Positions 1-14,700 of a stretch of DNA of 64,000 nucleotides are shown piece by piece. The first letter of the stretch is position 1, and each line of letters opens with the position of its first letter. A program made the position numbers and the translations under genes. The stretch is from Conchocele bisecta (taxonomy: Eukaryota > Mollusca > Bivalvia > Lucinida > Thyasiridae), in assembly GCA_029237695.1 (NCBI GenBank), contig CM055279.1:58601530-58665529 (forward strand), read 5' to 3'. The notes beneath the pieces were generated by a model. That model was given only the letters and a program-made list of their open reading frames with translations. It was not told where the DNA came from and ran no database searches.

Positions 1-3000
1 ATACCACTGCCATGTACCAGTTTACCGTATGTTCACTGTGTGTGATGATTGTCGTACAGTAGCGCCAACCTAGACCATGTTTGTGGTATACCACTGCCAA
101 TGTGACCAGTATACCGTATGTTCACTGTGTGTGATGATTGTCGTACAGTAGGGCCAATGTAAACCATGTTTGTGGTATACCACTGCCAATGAGACCAGTA
201 TACCGTATGTTCACTGTGTGTGATGATTGTTGTACAGTAGCGCCAACCTAGACCATGTTTGTGGTTTACCACTGCCAATGTGACCAGTATACCGTATGTT
301 CACTGTGTGTGATGATTGTCGTATAGTAGTACCAACCTAGACCATGTTTGTGGTATACCACTGTCAATGTGACCAGTATACCGTATGTTCACTGTGTGTG
401 ATGATTGTCGTACAATAGCGCCAACCTAGACCATGTTTGTGGTATACCACTGCCAATGTGACCAGTATACATGTAGCGTATGTTCACTGTGTGTGATGAT
501 TGTCGTACAGTAGCACCAACCTAGACCATGTTTGTGGTATATCACTGCCAATGTGACCAGTATACCGTATGTTCACTGTGTGTGATGAGTGTCATACAGT
601 AGCGCCAACCTAGACCATGTTTGTGATATACCACTGCAAATGTGACCAGTATACCGTATGTTCACTGTGTGTGATGAGTGTCATACAGTAGCGCCAACCT
701 AGACCATGTTTGTGATATACCACTGCAAATGTGACCAGTAACATGTACCGTATGTTCACTGTGTGTGATGATTGTCGTACAGTAGTACCAACCTAGACCA
801 TGTTTGTGGTATACCACTGCCAATGTGACCACTATACCATATGTTCACTGTGTGTGATGATTGTCGTACAGTAGCACCAACCTAGACCATGTTTGTGATA
901 TACCACTGCAAATGTGACCAGTATACCGTATGTTCACTGTGTGTGATGATTGTCGTACAGTAGTACCAACCTAGACCATGTTTGTGGTATACCACTGCCA
1001 ATGTGACCACTATACCATATGTTCACTGTGTGTGATGATTGTCGTACAGTAGCGCCAACCTAGACCATGTTTGTGGTATACCACTGCCAATGTGACCAGT
1101 ATACATGTAGCGTATGTTCACTGTGTGTGATGATTGTCGTACAGTAGCACCAACCTAGACCATGTTTGTGGTATATCACTGCCAATGTGACCAGTATACC
1201 GTATGTTCACTGTGTGTGATGAGTGTCGTACAATAGCGCCAACCTAGACCATGTTTGTGATATACCGTACAGTAGCGCTAACCTAGACCGTGTTTGTGGT
1301 ATACCACTGCAAATGTGACCAGTATACATGTACCGTATGTTCACTGTGTGTGATGATTGTCGTACAGTAGCGCCAACCTAGACCATGTTTGTGGTATATC
1401 ACTGCCAATGTGACCAGTATACCGTATGTTCACTGTGTGTGATGATTGTTGTACAGTAGCACCAACCTAGACCATGTTTGTGGTATATCACTGCCAATGT
1501 GACCAGTATACCGTATGTTCACTGTGTGTGATGATTGTTGTACAGTAGCACCAACCAAGACCATGTTTGTGATATACCACTGCCAATGTGACCAGTATAC
1601 CATATGTTCACTGTGTGTGATGATTGTCGTACAGTAGTGCCAACCTAGACCATGTTTGTGGTATACTACTGCCAATGTGACCAGTATACCGTATGTTCAC
1701 TGTGTGTGATGATTGTCGTACAGCAGGGCCAACCTAGACCATGTTTGTGGTATACCACTTCAAATCTAACCAGTATACGGTATGTTCACTGTGTGTGATG
1801 ATTGTCGTACAGTAGCGCCAACCTAGACCGTGTTTGTGGTATACCACTGCCAATATGATCAGTATACCGTATGTTCACGGTGTGTGATGATTGTCGTACA
1901 GTAGCGCCAAACTAGCCATGTTTTGTGGTATGCACGCCAAATGTGACCAATATCCGATCTTCACCGGATGTGTATGATTGTCGTACAGTAGGGCCAATCG
2001 AGACCATGTTTGTGGTATACCACTGCCAATGTGACCAATATACCGTATTGTTCATGTGTGTGATGATTGTTGTACCGTAGCGCCAACCTAGACCATGTTT
2101 TGTGGTATACCACTGAATGTGACCAGTATCCGTTAGTTCATTGTGTGATGTTCGTATAGTAGTACCAACCTAGACCTGTTTAGTGGTATTCCACTGCCAA
2201 TGACCAGTATACCGTATGTTCACTGTGTGTGATGTTGTCGTTACCAATGCGCCAAACCAGACCATGTTTGTGGTATACCACTGCCAAGTCGACCAGTATA
2301 CATGTAGCGTATGTTCTGTGTGTGATGATTGTGTACAGTGCACCAACTAAGACCATGTTTGTGGTATCACTGCCAATGTACCAGTACCGTATGTTCACTG
2401 TGTGGTGATGATTGTTACAGTAGCGCCAACCTAGACCAGTTTGTGATATACCACTTCAAAGTGACCAGTACCGTATGTTAACTGTGTGTGAGAGTGTCAT
2501 ACAGTAGCGCCAACCTAGACCATGTTTGTGTATACTGTATGTGACCGTATACCGTATGTTTTCACTGTGTGTGAGATTGTCGTACTTTTTTGTAGTACCA
2601 ACCTAGACCATGTTTGTGGGTATACCACTGCCAATGTGACCACTAATACCATATGTTCACTGTGTGATGATTGTGACAGTTAACACCAACCTAGACCTGT
2701 TTGTGGTATATCACTGCCAATGACCAGTATACCGTATGTTCACTTGTGTGATGATTTGTCGTACAGTAGCGCCAACCTGACCATGTTTGTGGTATACCAC
2801 TTGCCAATGTGACCAGTATACATGTAGCGTATGTTCACTGTGTGTGTGTTGTCTACAGTGCACCAACCTAGACCATGTTTGTGTGGTTTATCATGCCAAT
2901 GTGACCATTATACCGTATGTTCACTGTGTGCTGAGTGTGTACAATGCGCCAAACCTAGCCATGTTTTGATATACCGTACAGTAGCGCTAACCTAGACCTG

Positions 3001-6000
3001 TTTTGTGGTATTACCACTGCAAATGTGACCAGTATACATGTACGTATGTTCACTGTGTGTGATGTCGTAGTAGCGCCCAACCTAGACAGTTTGTGGTAAT
3101 CATGCCAAGTGACCAGTACCGTATGTTCACTGTGTGTGATGATGTTGTACAGTAGCACCTTTTCCTAGACCATGTTTGTATCACTGCCAATGTGACCAGT
3201 ATACCGTATGTTCACTGTGTGTGAGATTGTTGTACTTGCGCCAACCTAGTCCATGTTTGTGATACCACTGCCAATGTGACCAGTATACCGTATGTTTCAC
3301 TGTTGTGTGTGATTGTCTCGTACAGTAGCACCAACTAGACCATGTTTGTGGTATACCATGCCAATGTGACCAGTATACCGTATGTTCACTGTGTGATGAT
3401 TGTTGTACAGTAGCACCAACCAAACCATGTTTGTGGATGCCTGCAATGTACCGTATACCATATTGCACTAGTGTGTGATGATTTGTCTACGTAGCACCAA
3501 CCTAGGACCAGTTTGTGGGTTTTCATGCCAATGTGACCAGTATACCGTGTTCACTGTGTGTGTGATTGTCCGACAGTAGCGCCAACCTGACCAGTTTGTG
3601 GTATACACTGCCAATGTGACCAGTACCGTATGTTCATGTGTGTGTGATGTCGTACAATAGCGCCAACCTAGACCATGTTTGTGATATACCGTACAGTAGC
3701 GCTAACCTAGACGTGTTTGTGGTATACCACTGCAAATGTGACCGTATACAGTACCGTTGTTATGTGTGTGATGATTGTCGTACAGTAGCCAACTGACCTG
3801 TTTGTGGTTTATCATGCCAATGTGACCAGTATACCGTATGTTCACTGTGTGATGATTGTTGTACAGTAGCACCAACCTAGACCAGTTTGTGGTTTATCAC
3901 TGCCAATGTGACCTTACCGTATGTTCACTGTGTGTGAGATTGTTGTACAGTAGCACCAACCAAGACATGTTTTTTGTGTATACCACTGCCAATGTGCAGT
4001 ATACCATATGTTCACTGTGTGATGATTGTCGTACAGTAGTGCCAACCTAGACCATGTTTGTGGTATACTACTGCCAATGTGACCAGTAATACCGTATGTT
4101 CATGTGTGTGATTGATTGTCGTACAGCAGGGCCAACCTAGACCATGTTTTGTGGTTATACCACTTCAATCTAACCAGATACCGGTATGTTCACTGTGTGT
4201 GATGATTGTCCGTACAGTAGCGCCAACCTAGACCGTGTTTTGTGGTATACCACTGCCAATATGATCAGTACCGTATGTTCACGGTGTGTGATGATTGTCG
4301 TACAGTAGCGCCAAACTAGACCATGTATGTGTATGCCCCCTGCCATGTTGACCAATATACCGTATCGTTCACCGGTGTGTGATGAATTGTCGTACAGTAA
4401 GGGCCAACGATACCATGTTTGTGGTATACCACAGCCAATGTGACCAGTATACCGTATGTTCAGTGTGATGAGATTGTACCGTAGCGCCAACCTAGACCAT
4501 GTGTACCACTGCATGTGACCAGATAAACCGTAGTTCACGTGTGTGATGATTGTCGACAGTAGCACCAACCTAGACCATGTTTGTGGTATACCACTTCCAA
4601 ATGTGACCATACCGATGTTTTCACTTGTGTGATGATTGTACAGTAGCACCAAAAAGACCATGTTTTGGTATGCCATGCCAATGTGACAGTATACCATGTT
4701 ACTGTGTGTGATGTTGTCGTAGTAGCACCAACCGACCATGTTTGTATACCACTGCCAATGTGACCACTACCGTATGTTCACGGTGTGATGATTGGCGTAC
4801 GTTGCGCCAAACTATTTACCATGTGTGTGGTATGATTGTCCGTACAGTTAGCGCCAAACTAGACCATGTTTGTGGTAATACCACTGCCAAGGTGACCAGT
4901 ATACCGTATGTTCACTGTGTGTGATGATTGTTGTACAGTAGCACAACCAAGACCATTGTTTGTGGTATGCCACTGCAATGTGACCAGTATACCATTTGTC
5001 CCATGTGTGTTGATGATTGTCCCGTAACCAGTAGTTGCAAACCTAGGTAGACCATGTTTGTGGTATTACTACTGCCAAATGTGAACCAGTATACCGTATG
5101 TTCTCTGTGTGTGTGTTTGTCGTACCAGTAGGGCCAACCTAGACCGATGTTTGTGGTTACCACTTCAAATAACCTAAACCAGTATACCGTTGTTCACTGT
5201 GTGTGATGATTGTCGTACAGTACGCAACCTAGACCGTGTTGTGGTATACCACTGCTAATGTGTCCAGTAATACGTATGTTCCACGGTGTGTGATGATGAT
5301 TGTCGTACAGTAGAGCCAACCTAGACACATGTTTGTGGTATACCACTTCATATCTAACCAGTATACCGTATGTTCACGGGTGTGTGCATTGATTGTCGTA
5401 CAGAGCGCCAAACTAGACATGTTTTGTGGATGCTACTGCCAATTGTGGAACAATTACCGTATGTTCTCCGGTGGTGATGAATTGTCGTTACAGTTAGGCC
5501 AACGTTGGAAACCATGTTTGTGGATATACCACTGCCTATGTGAACAGTATATCCGTATGTTCACTGTGTGTGATGATTGTTGTACAGTAGCGCCAACCTA
5601 GACCCATGTTTGTGGTATAAATGCCAATGTGACCTGTATACAGTATGTTCACTGTTGTGTGATGTGATTGTCGTACAGTAGTGAGCACCAAACCTAGACC
5701 TGTTTGTGGGTATACCACTGCCAATGTGACCACTATACCGTATGTTTCACGGTGTGATGGATTGTTCGTACAGTGCGCCCAACTAGACCATGTTGTGGTA
5801 TGCCACCTGCTATGTGACCAGTTATTCCGCATGTTCACTGTGTGTGATGATTGTAGTACAGTAGCGCAAACCTAGGACAATGTTTGTGGTATTCCACGGC
5901 CAATGTGGAACCAGTATACCCGCTATGTTCACTGTGGTGTGATGATTGTCGCTACTGTAGCGCCAACCTAGACCGATGTTTGTGATTATACACTGCCAAT

Positions 6001-8722
6001 GTGACCAGGTATACCCGTATGTTTCACTGTGTGTGATGATTGTCGTACAGTAGCGCAACCTAGACCATGCTTTGTGGTATATCCCATGCCAATGTGACCA
6101 GTTTACCGTATGTTCACGGTGGTGTGATGATTGTCGTATGTAGCGCAAAACTAGACATGTTTGTGGTTTATCCACTGCCAATGTGACCAGTTATACGCAT
6201 GTTCACTGTGTGTTCTGATTGTCGTACGTAGGCCAACCTAGACCCATGTTTGTGTTACCACTGCCAATGTGACCAGAATACCATATGTTCACGGTGTGTG
6301 ATGGATTGTCGTACAGTAGCGCCAAAACTAGGGAACAATTGCTTTGTGGTTATACCACTGCCAATGTGACCAGTATTACCGCTTAGGTTCAATGTGTGTG
6401 CTGATTGTCGTACTGTAGCGCCAACCTAGAAGTTTGTGGTTTATACACTGCCAATGTGACGTATACCGATGTTCATTGTGTGTGATGATTGTTGTACAGT
6501 GCGCCACTAGACCATGTTGTTGTATATTAAACCTGCCAATGTTTGACCTGTAATACCAGATGTTCACTGTGTGTGATGATTGTCGTACAAGTAGCCACCA
6601 AACCTAGACCAATGTTTGTGGTATTACCACTGCTCCATGTGACCAGTATACCGTATGTTCACGGTGTGATGATTGTAGTTACCAAGTGGCGCCCAAAACC
6701 TAGACATGTGTGGTATTCCACCCTGCCAATTGTGGACCAGTATACGTATGTATCACCGGTGTGTGTTGATTTGTCGTACAGGTAGGGCAAACCTAGACAT
6801 GGTTTGTGGTTTACCATGCCAAATGGTGACCAGTACCGTTATGTTCACTGTGTGTGATGATTGCCGTACAAGTAGCCGGCCAACCTAGACATGTCCATGT
6901 GATATTACACGCCATGTTTGACAGTATACGTATGTTCACGGTGTGTGTGTTGTCGTACAGTTGCGCCAAACCTAAACCATGTTTGTGGGATCCAACTCCA
7001 ATGTGACCAAGTATACCGTATGTTCACGGTGTGTGATGAGTGTCGTACAGTAGCGCCAAAACTTGACAATGTTTGGGGTAGTACCACCTGCAATGTGAAC
7101 AGTATACCAGCATGTTTCTGTGGGTGTGATGTGGGTACAGTAGCGCCAACCTAGACCATGTTTTGTGATATACCACTGCCAATGTGGACCAGTATACCGG
7201 ATGTTCACGGGTGTGTGATGATTGTTGTACAGAGCGCCAAAACCTAGACAATTTGTTGGTGTACCACTGCAATGTGACCAGTATTACCGATTTGTTCATT
7301 GGGTGTGTTGATGTCGTACGGAGGTGCCAAACCTGACCTAAGGTTTGTGGGTATACCACGCCCAAGGTGACCAGTATACCGTTGTTCACTGTGTGTGATG
7401 ATTGTTTGTACAGTATAGCACCAACCTTAAGACCATGTTTGTGGTATGCCACTGCCAATGTGACAGCTATACCATATGTTTCCACTTGTGTGATGATTGT
7501 CGTACGTAGCCAACCTAGAACCTTGTTTGTGGTATACCACTGCAATTGTGACCAGTATACCGTATGTTCACTGTGTGTGATGATTGTTGTACAGTAGGGC
7601 AAACCTAAGACCATGTTTGTGGTATGCCACCCTTCCCAATTCCTTAACCCTGTATACCGCTATGTTCACTGTGTGTGACTGATGTCGTACTGTAGCGCAA
7701 CCTAGACCAAGTGTTTGTGGGTTATACAAACTGCTACCATGTGACCAGTATACCGTATGTTCACGGTGTGTGTTTTGTGTGATGATTGTCGTACAGTAGG
7801 GCCAACCTAGACCATGTTTGTGGTATTACCTTCTTCTAACCAGTATACCGTAGTTCACGGTGTGTGTTGATTTGTCGTACAGTCGCGCCAACCTAGACCT
7901 GTTTGTGGTATGCCACGGCCAATGTGAACCAATATACCGTATGTTCACGGTGTGTGATGATTGTGTAACAGTAGGGCCAACGTAGACCTGTTTGTGGTAT
8001 ACCCACTGCCAATGTGACCGTATACCGTATGTTCATTGTGTGATGATTGTTGCTACAGTAGCGCCAACCTAGACCATGTTTGTGGGTATAACTGCCCAAA
8101 TGTGACCCGTTATACGTAGTTCACGTGTGTGATTGTCGTACAGTAGCACCAACCTTGACCATGGTTTGGGGTTTACCAGGCCAATGTGATATAGACCGTA
8201 TGTTCACGTGTGATGATTTGCGTACAGTTGCGCCAAACTGACCATGTTTGTTGGTGCCACTGCAATGTGACCCAGTACCGCATGTTCACTGTGTGTGATG
8301 ATTGTCGTACAGTAGCGCCAACCTAGACCAATGTTTGTGGTATACCACTGCCAATGTGACCAGTATACGCATGTTCATTGTGTGTGATGTTTATCGGACA
8401 GGAGCGCCAATTAGACCATGTTTGGTGATTATAACCACTGCCAATTTGTCCAGTATACCGATGTTCACGGTGTGTGATGATTGTCGTACAGTAGCGCCCA
8501 AACCTAGACCAATGTTGTGGTTATACCACTGCCATGTGGGACAGTATACCGTATGTTACGGGTTGTGTTTTGATGATTGTTGGTACGTAGCGCCAAACTA
8601 GAACCTGTTTGTGGTATACCACTGCCATTGTGACCAGTATACCGCTTGTTCACTGTGTGTGCTGATTGTGTACAGTTGGCCAACTAGGACCATGTTTGTG
8701 TGATATACCATGCAATGTTTTT

Positions 8723-8753
<31 letters not shown>

Positions 8754-11700
8754 CATTTGAAACCGGAAAAGGTATTACCCAAATTTGTTGACCGGTATGT
8801 TTGTGTGGGATGATTGTCGTTACAGTAGCGCCAAACCTAGACCATGTTTGTGGTTATACCACTGCCAATGTGACCAGTTTAGGCCGCATGTTCATTGTGT
8901 GTGATTGTCGTACAGTAGCGCCAACCTAGACCATGTTTGTGGTATACCATGCCTATGTGGAACCATGACCTAATGTCATGTGTATGATGGATTGGTCGTT
9001 ACGTAGCGCCAAACCTAGCCCATGTTTGTGGTATACATGCCAATGGGCCAGTATACCGTATGTTCATGGTGTGTGTGATTGTGTAGGCGCGCCAAACTAG
9101 ACCATGTTTGTGGTATACCACTGCCAATGTGACCAGTATACCGTATGTTCTCGATTGTGTTTGGGCGTGTGTGATGATTGTCGTAAAGTAACGCCAAACT
9201 ATGTTTGTATACACTGCCAATGTGACCAGTATACAGTATGTTCACTGTGATGATTGTCTACGTAGCACCACCAGACCATGTGTATATCACGCCAATGTGA
9301 CCAGTATACCGTTACACTGTTCACTGTGTGTGATGATGTGTACAGTAGCACCAACCTAGACCAGTGTGGTATAATCACTGCCAAGGACCAGTATACCGTA
9401 TGTTCACTGTGTGTGATGATTGTCGTACAGTAGCACAACAGACCATGTTTGTGGTATCACTGCATGTGTAGTACCGTATGTTCACTGTGTGTGATGATTG
9501 TCGTACAAGTAGTGACCACACTGAACCATATACAGTATGTCACTGTGGTTTGTTGATATCACTATGCATGTGACAACTAGACCATTTAGGTACTATGTCA
9601 CTGTTTGTGTGTGATGTCGTACAGTTGCACCAAACCGGATAGTTTGTGGGTATATCACTGCCAATGTGCCAAGATATCCGTATGTTCACTGTGTGTGATT
9701 GCTTGTCGTTACTTAGCCAACCTAGACCATGTGTGATATACACTTGTCAAATGTGACCAGTTTACATGTAACCCGTATGTTCACTGTGTGTGATTGATTC
9801 GTACAGTAGCGCCAACTTTAAGACCATGTTTGTGGGTATATCACTGCAATGTGACCTGTATACCGTATGTTCACTGTGTGTGATGATTGTACGTAACAGT
9901 AGCCACCTAAACTAGACCCTGTTTGTGGGTATATTCCAACCTTGCCAATGTGGTCCCAGTAATAGTGATTGTTCGTGGTGTGTGATGATGTTGTACAGTA
10001 GCGCCAACCTAGACCATGTTTGTGGTTATACCACTGCCAAGGTGACCAGTAATACCGTGTTCGCTGTGTTGATGTTTGATTCGTACTAAGTTGCCACCAG
10101 CCTAGACATGTTTGTGGTACTCCACTGCCAATGTTTGACCAGTATTTACCGTTTGGTTCACTGTGTGTGATGATTGTTGTCCAGTAGCACTAACCAAGAC
10201 CATGCTTGTGGTTTACCACTACCAAATGTGACCATATACCAAATGTTCTTGCTGTGTGTTGATGATTGTCGTACAGTAGTGCCAACCTAGACATGTTTGT
10301 GGTATACTACTGCAATGTGATCAGTGTACGTTATGTTCACTGTGTGTGATGAATTTTGTCGTACAGTGGGAGGGCCAACTGACAATGTTTGTGGTATACC
10401 CACTGCAAAGCTAACCAGTATACCAGTATGTTCACTGTGTGTGATGATTGTCGACAGTAGCGCCAACCTAGAGACCGTTGTTTTTTGTGGTTTACCACTG
10501 CCAATGTGACCAGTATACCGTATGTTCACGGTATGTGATGATTGTTCGTACAGTAGCGCCAAACTAGACATGTTTGTGGTATTGCCATGCAATGTGACCA
10601 ATATACCGTAATGTTCACCGGTGTGTGATGATTGTCGTACAGTAGAGCCTAACTAGACCATGTTTGTGGTATACACTGCAATGTGTCCAGTTTATTAACG
10701 TATGTTCACGGTGTGTGATGATTGTTGTACAGTAGGGACCAACTAGACCATGTTTGTATACCACTGCCAATGTGACCCTGTATACCGTATGTTCACCGGT
10801 TTGTGATGATTGTCGTACAGTAGCGCCAAAACTAGACCATGTTTGTTGGTATACCATGCAATGTGACCAGTATACCGTATGTTCACGCTGTTGATGATTG
10901 TCGTACAGTAGCGCCAACTCGACATGTTTGTGGTATATCCACTGCCAATGTGACCAGTATAGTATGTTCACTGTGTGTGATGATTGTCGTTTTTTTTTTT
11001 TTTTTAACAGTAGCGCCAACCTAGACCATGTGTGTGGTGACTGCCAATGTGACCAGAATACGTATGTTCACGGTGTGTCGATGATTGTAGTACAGTGCAC
11101 CAAAAAACTAGACCGTGTTTGTGGTATACCCACTGCCAATGTGACCAGTATACTGTATGTTCACTGTGTGTGATGATTGTCGTACAGTAGCGCCAACCTA
11201 GACCATGGTTTGTGGTATATCACTGCTAATGTGACAGTATACCGTATGTTCATCTGTGTGTGATGATTGTTGTACAGTAGCGCCAAACGCCTAGACCATG
11301 TTTGTAGTATACCACCCTGCCATGTGACCAGTTTACCCGTATGTTCACTGTGTGTGATGAATTGTGTACAGTAGCGCCAACTTAGACATTGTTTGTGGTT
11401 ATACCATGCCAATGTGGACAGTATACGTATGTTACTGTGTGTGATGATTGTCGTCAGTAGCGCCAATTGTAAACCATGTTTGTGGTATACCACTGCCAAT
11501 GTGACCAGTATACAGTATGTTCACTGTGTGTGATGATTGTTGTACAGTAGCGCCAACCTAGACCATGTTTGTGGTATACCACTGCCAATGTGACCAGTTT
11601 TACGTAGTTACTGTGTGTGATGATTGTCGTACAGTAGCGCCAACCTAGACCATGTTTGTGGTATACCACTGCCAATGTGACCAGTATACCGTATGTTCAC

Positions 11701-14700
11701 TGTGTGTGATGATTGTCGTACAGTAGGGCCAATGTAAACCATGTTTGTGGTATACCACTGCCAATGAGACCAGTATACCGTATGTTCACTGTGTGTGATG
11801 AGTGTTGTACAGTAGCACCAACCTAGACCATGTTTGTGGATAACCGGTCCATAGCGCTAACTAGAACTGTGTTTGTGGTATACCACTGCAAATGTGACCA
11901 GTATACCATGTACCGTATGTTCACTGTGTGTGATGATTGTCGTACAGTAGCGCCAAACCTAGACCATGTTTGTGGTATATCACTGCCAATGTGACCAGTC
12001 AGTACCGTATGTTCACTGTGTGTGATGATGTCGTACATAGCACCAACCCTAGACCATGTTTGTGGTATATCACTGCCAATGTGACCAGTATAACCGTATG
12101 TTCACTGTGTGTCGATGAGTGTGTACAGTAGCGCCAAATAGACCATGTTTGTGGTATACCATGCCAATGTGACCAGTATTCCGTATGTTTCACTGGTTGG
12201 TGATGATTGCGTACAGTAGCACCAACCTAGACCATGTTTGTGGTATCCCACTGCCAATGGACCAGCCAAATAACCGTATGTTCACCTGTGTGTGATGATT
12301 GTTGTACAGTACACCAACCAAGACCATGTGTATAACCACTGCCAATGTTGACCAGTATACCATAAGTGACTGTGAGTGTTATTGTCGTACAGTAGTGCCA
12401 ACCTAGACCATGTTTGTGGTATATTCACTGCCAATGTGACCGTATACCGTATGTTCACTGTGTGATGATGATTGTCGTACAGCCATAAGCCCCGAACCTC
12501 AGTTAACCATGTTTTGTGTATACCACTGCCAAATGGTACCAGCCTATACCGTATGTTCACTGTGTGTGATGATTGTCGTACAGTAGCAACCTAGACCATG
12601 GTTTATAAAAACCACTGCCAATGTGACCAATATTAACCGTATGTTTCACCTGTGTGTGATGATAGTTTGTAACAGTAGCACCAACCAAGACCAATGTTTG
12701 TGGTATTCCCTGCCAGTGAACCCATATACCATGTTCACTGTGTGTGATGATTGTCATACAGTAGTGCCAACCTAGACCATGTTTGTGGTATACTACTGCC
12801 AATGTGACCAGTATACCGTATGTTCACTGTGTGTGATGATTGTCGTACAGCAGGGCCAACCTAGACCATGTTTGTGGTATACCACTTCAAATCTAACCAG
12901 TATACCGTATGTTCACTGTGTGTGATGATTGTCGTACAGTAGCGCCAACCTAGACCGTGTTTGTGGTATACCACTGCCAATATGATCAGTATACCGTATG
13001 TTCACGGTGTGTGATGATTGTCGTACAGTAGCGCCAAACTAGACCATGTTTGTGGTATGCCACTGCCAATGTGACCAATATACCGTATCTTCACCGGTGT
13101 GTGATGATTGTCGTACAGTAGGGCCAACGTAGACCATGTTTGTGGTATACCACTGCCAATGTGACCAGTATACCGTATGTTCACTGTGTGTTGAATGATT
13201 TGTTGTAACAGTAGCGCCAACCTAGACCATGTTTGTGGTATACCACTGCCAATGTGACCAGTATACCGTATGTTCACTGTGTGTGATGATTGTCGTACAG
13301 TAGCACCAACCTAGACCATGTTTGTGGTATACCACTGCCAATGTGACCAGTATACCGTATGTTCACTGTGTGTGATGATTGTTGTACAGTAGCACCAACC
13401 AAGACCATGTTTGTGGTATGCCACTGCCAATGTGACCAGTATACCATATGTTCACTGTGTGTGATGATTGTCGTACAGTAGCACCAACCTAGACCATGTT
13501 TGTGGTATACCACTGCCAATGTGACCACTATACCGTATGTTCACGGTGTGATGAATTGTCGTACAGTGCGCCAAACTAAGACATGTTTGTGGTATGCCAC
13601 TGCCAATGTGAACCATATACCGCATGTTTCACTGTGTGTGGATGATTGTCGTACAGTAGCGCCAACCTAGACAATGTTTGTGTATACCACTGCCAATGTG
13701 ACCAGTATAACCGTATGTTCACGGTGTGTGAATGATTGTCGTAACAGTAGCGCCAAACTAGACCATGTTTTGTGGTATACCACTGCCAATGTGACCAGTA
13801 TACCGCATGTTTCACTGTGTGTGATGATTAGTCCGTACAGTAGCGCCAACCTAGACCCCAGGTGTTTGTGATATACCACTGCCAATGTGACCAGTATACC
13901 GTATGTTCACGGTGTGTGATGATTGTCGTACAGTAGCGCCAACCTAGACCATGTTTGTGGTATACCACTGCCAATGTGACCAGTATACCGTATGTTCACG
14001 GTGTGTGATGATTGTCGTACAGTAGCGCCAAACTAGACCATGTTTGTGGTATACCACTGCCAATGTGACCAGTATACCGCATGTTCACTGTGTGTGCTGA
14101 TTGTCGTACAGTAGCGCCAACCTAGACCATGTTTGTGATATACCACTGCCAATGTGACCAGTATACCATATGTTCACGGTGTGTGATGATTGTCGTACAG
14201 TAGCGCCAAACTAGACAATGCTTGTGGTATACCACTGCCAATGTGACCAGTATACCGCATGTTCAATGTGTGTGATGATTGTCGTACAGTAGCGCCAACC
14301 TAGACCATGTTTGTGGTATACCACTGCCAATGTGACCAGTATACCGTATGTTCACTGTGTGTGATGATTGTTGTACAGTAGCACCAACCAAGACCATGTT
14401 TGTGGTATGCCACTGCCAATGTGACCAGTATACCATATATTCACTGTGTGTGATGATTGTCGTACAGTAGTGCCAACCTAGACCATGTTTGTGGTATGCT
14501 ACTGCCAATGTGACCAGTATACCGTATGTTCACTGTGTGTGATGATTGTCGTACATTAGGGCCAACCTAGACCATGTTTGTGGTATACCACTTCAAATCT
14601 AACCAGTATACCGTATGTTCACTGTTTGTGATGATTGTCGTACAGTAGCGCCAACCTAGACCGTGTTTGTGGTATACCACTGCTAATGTGACCAGTATAC

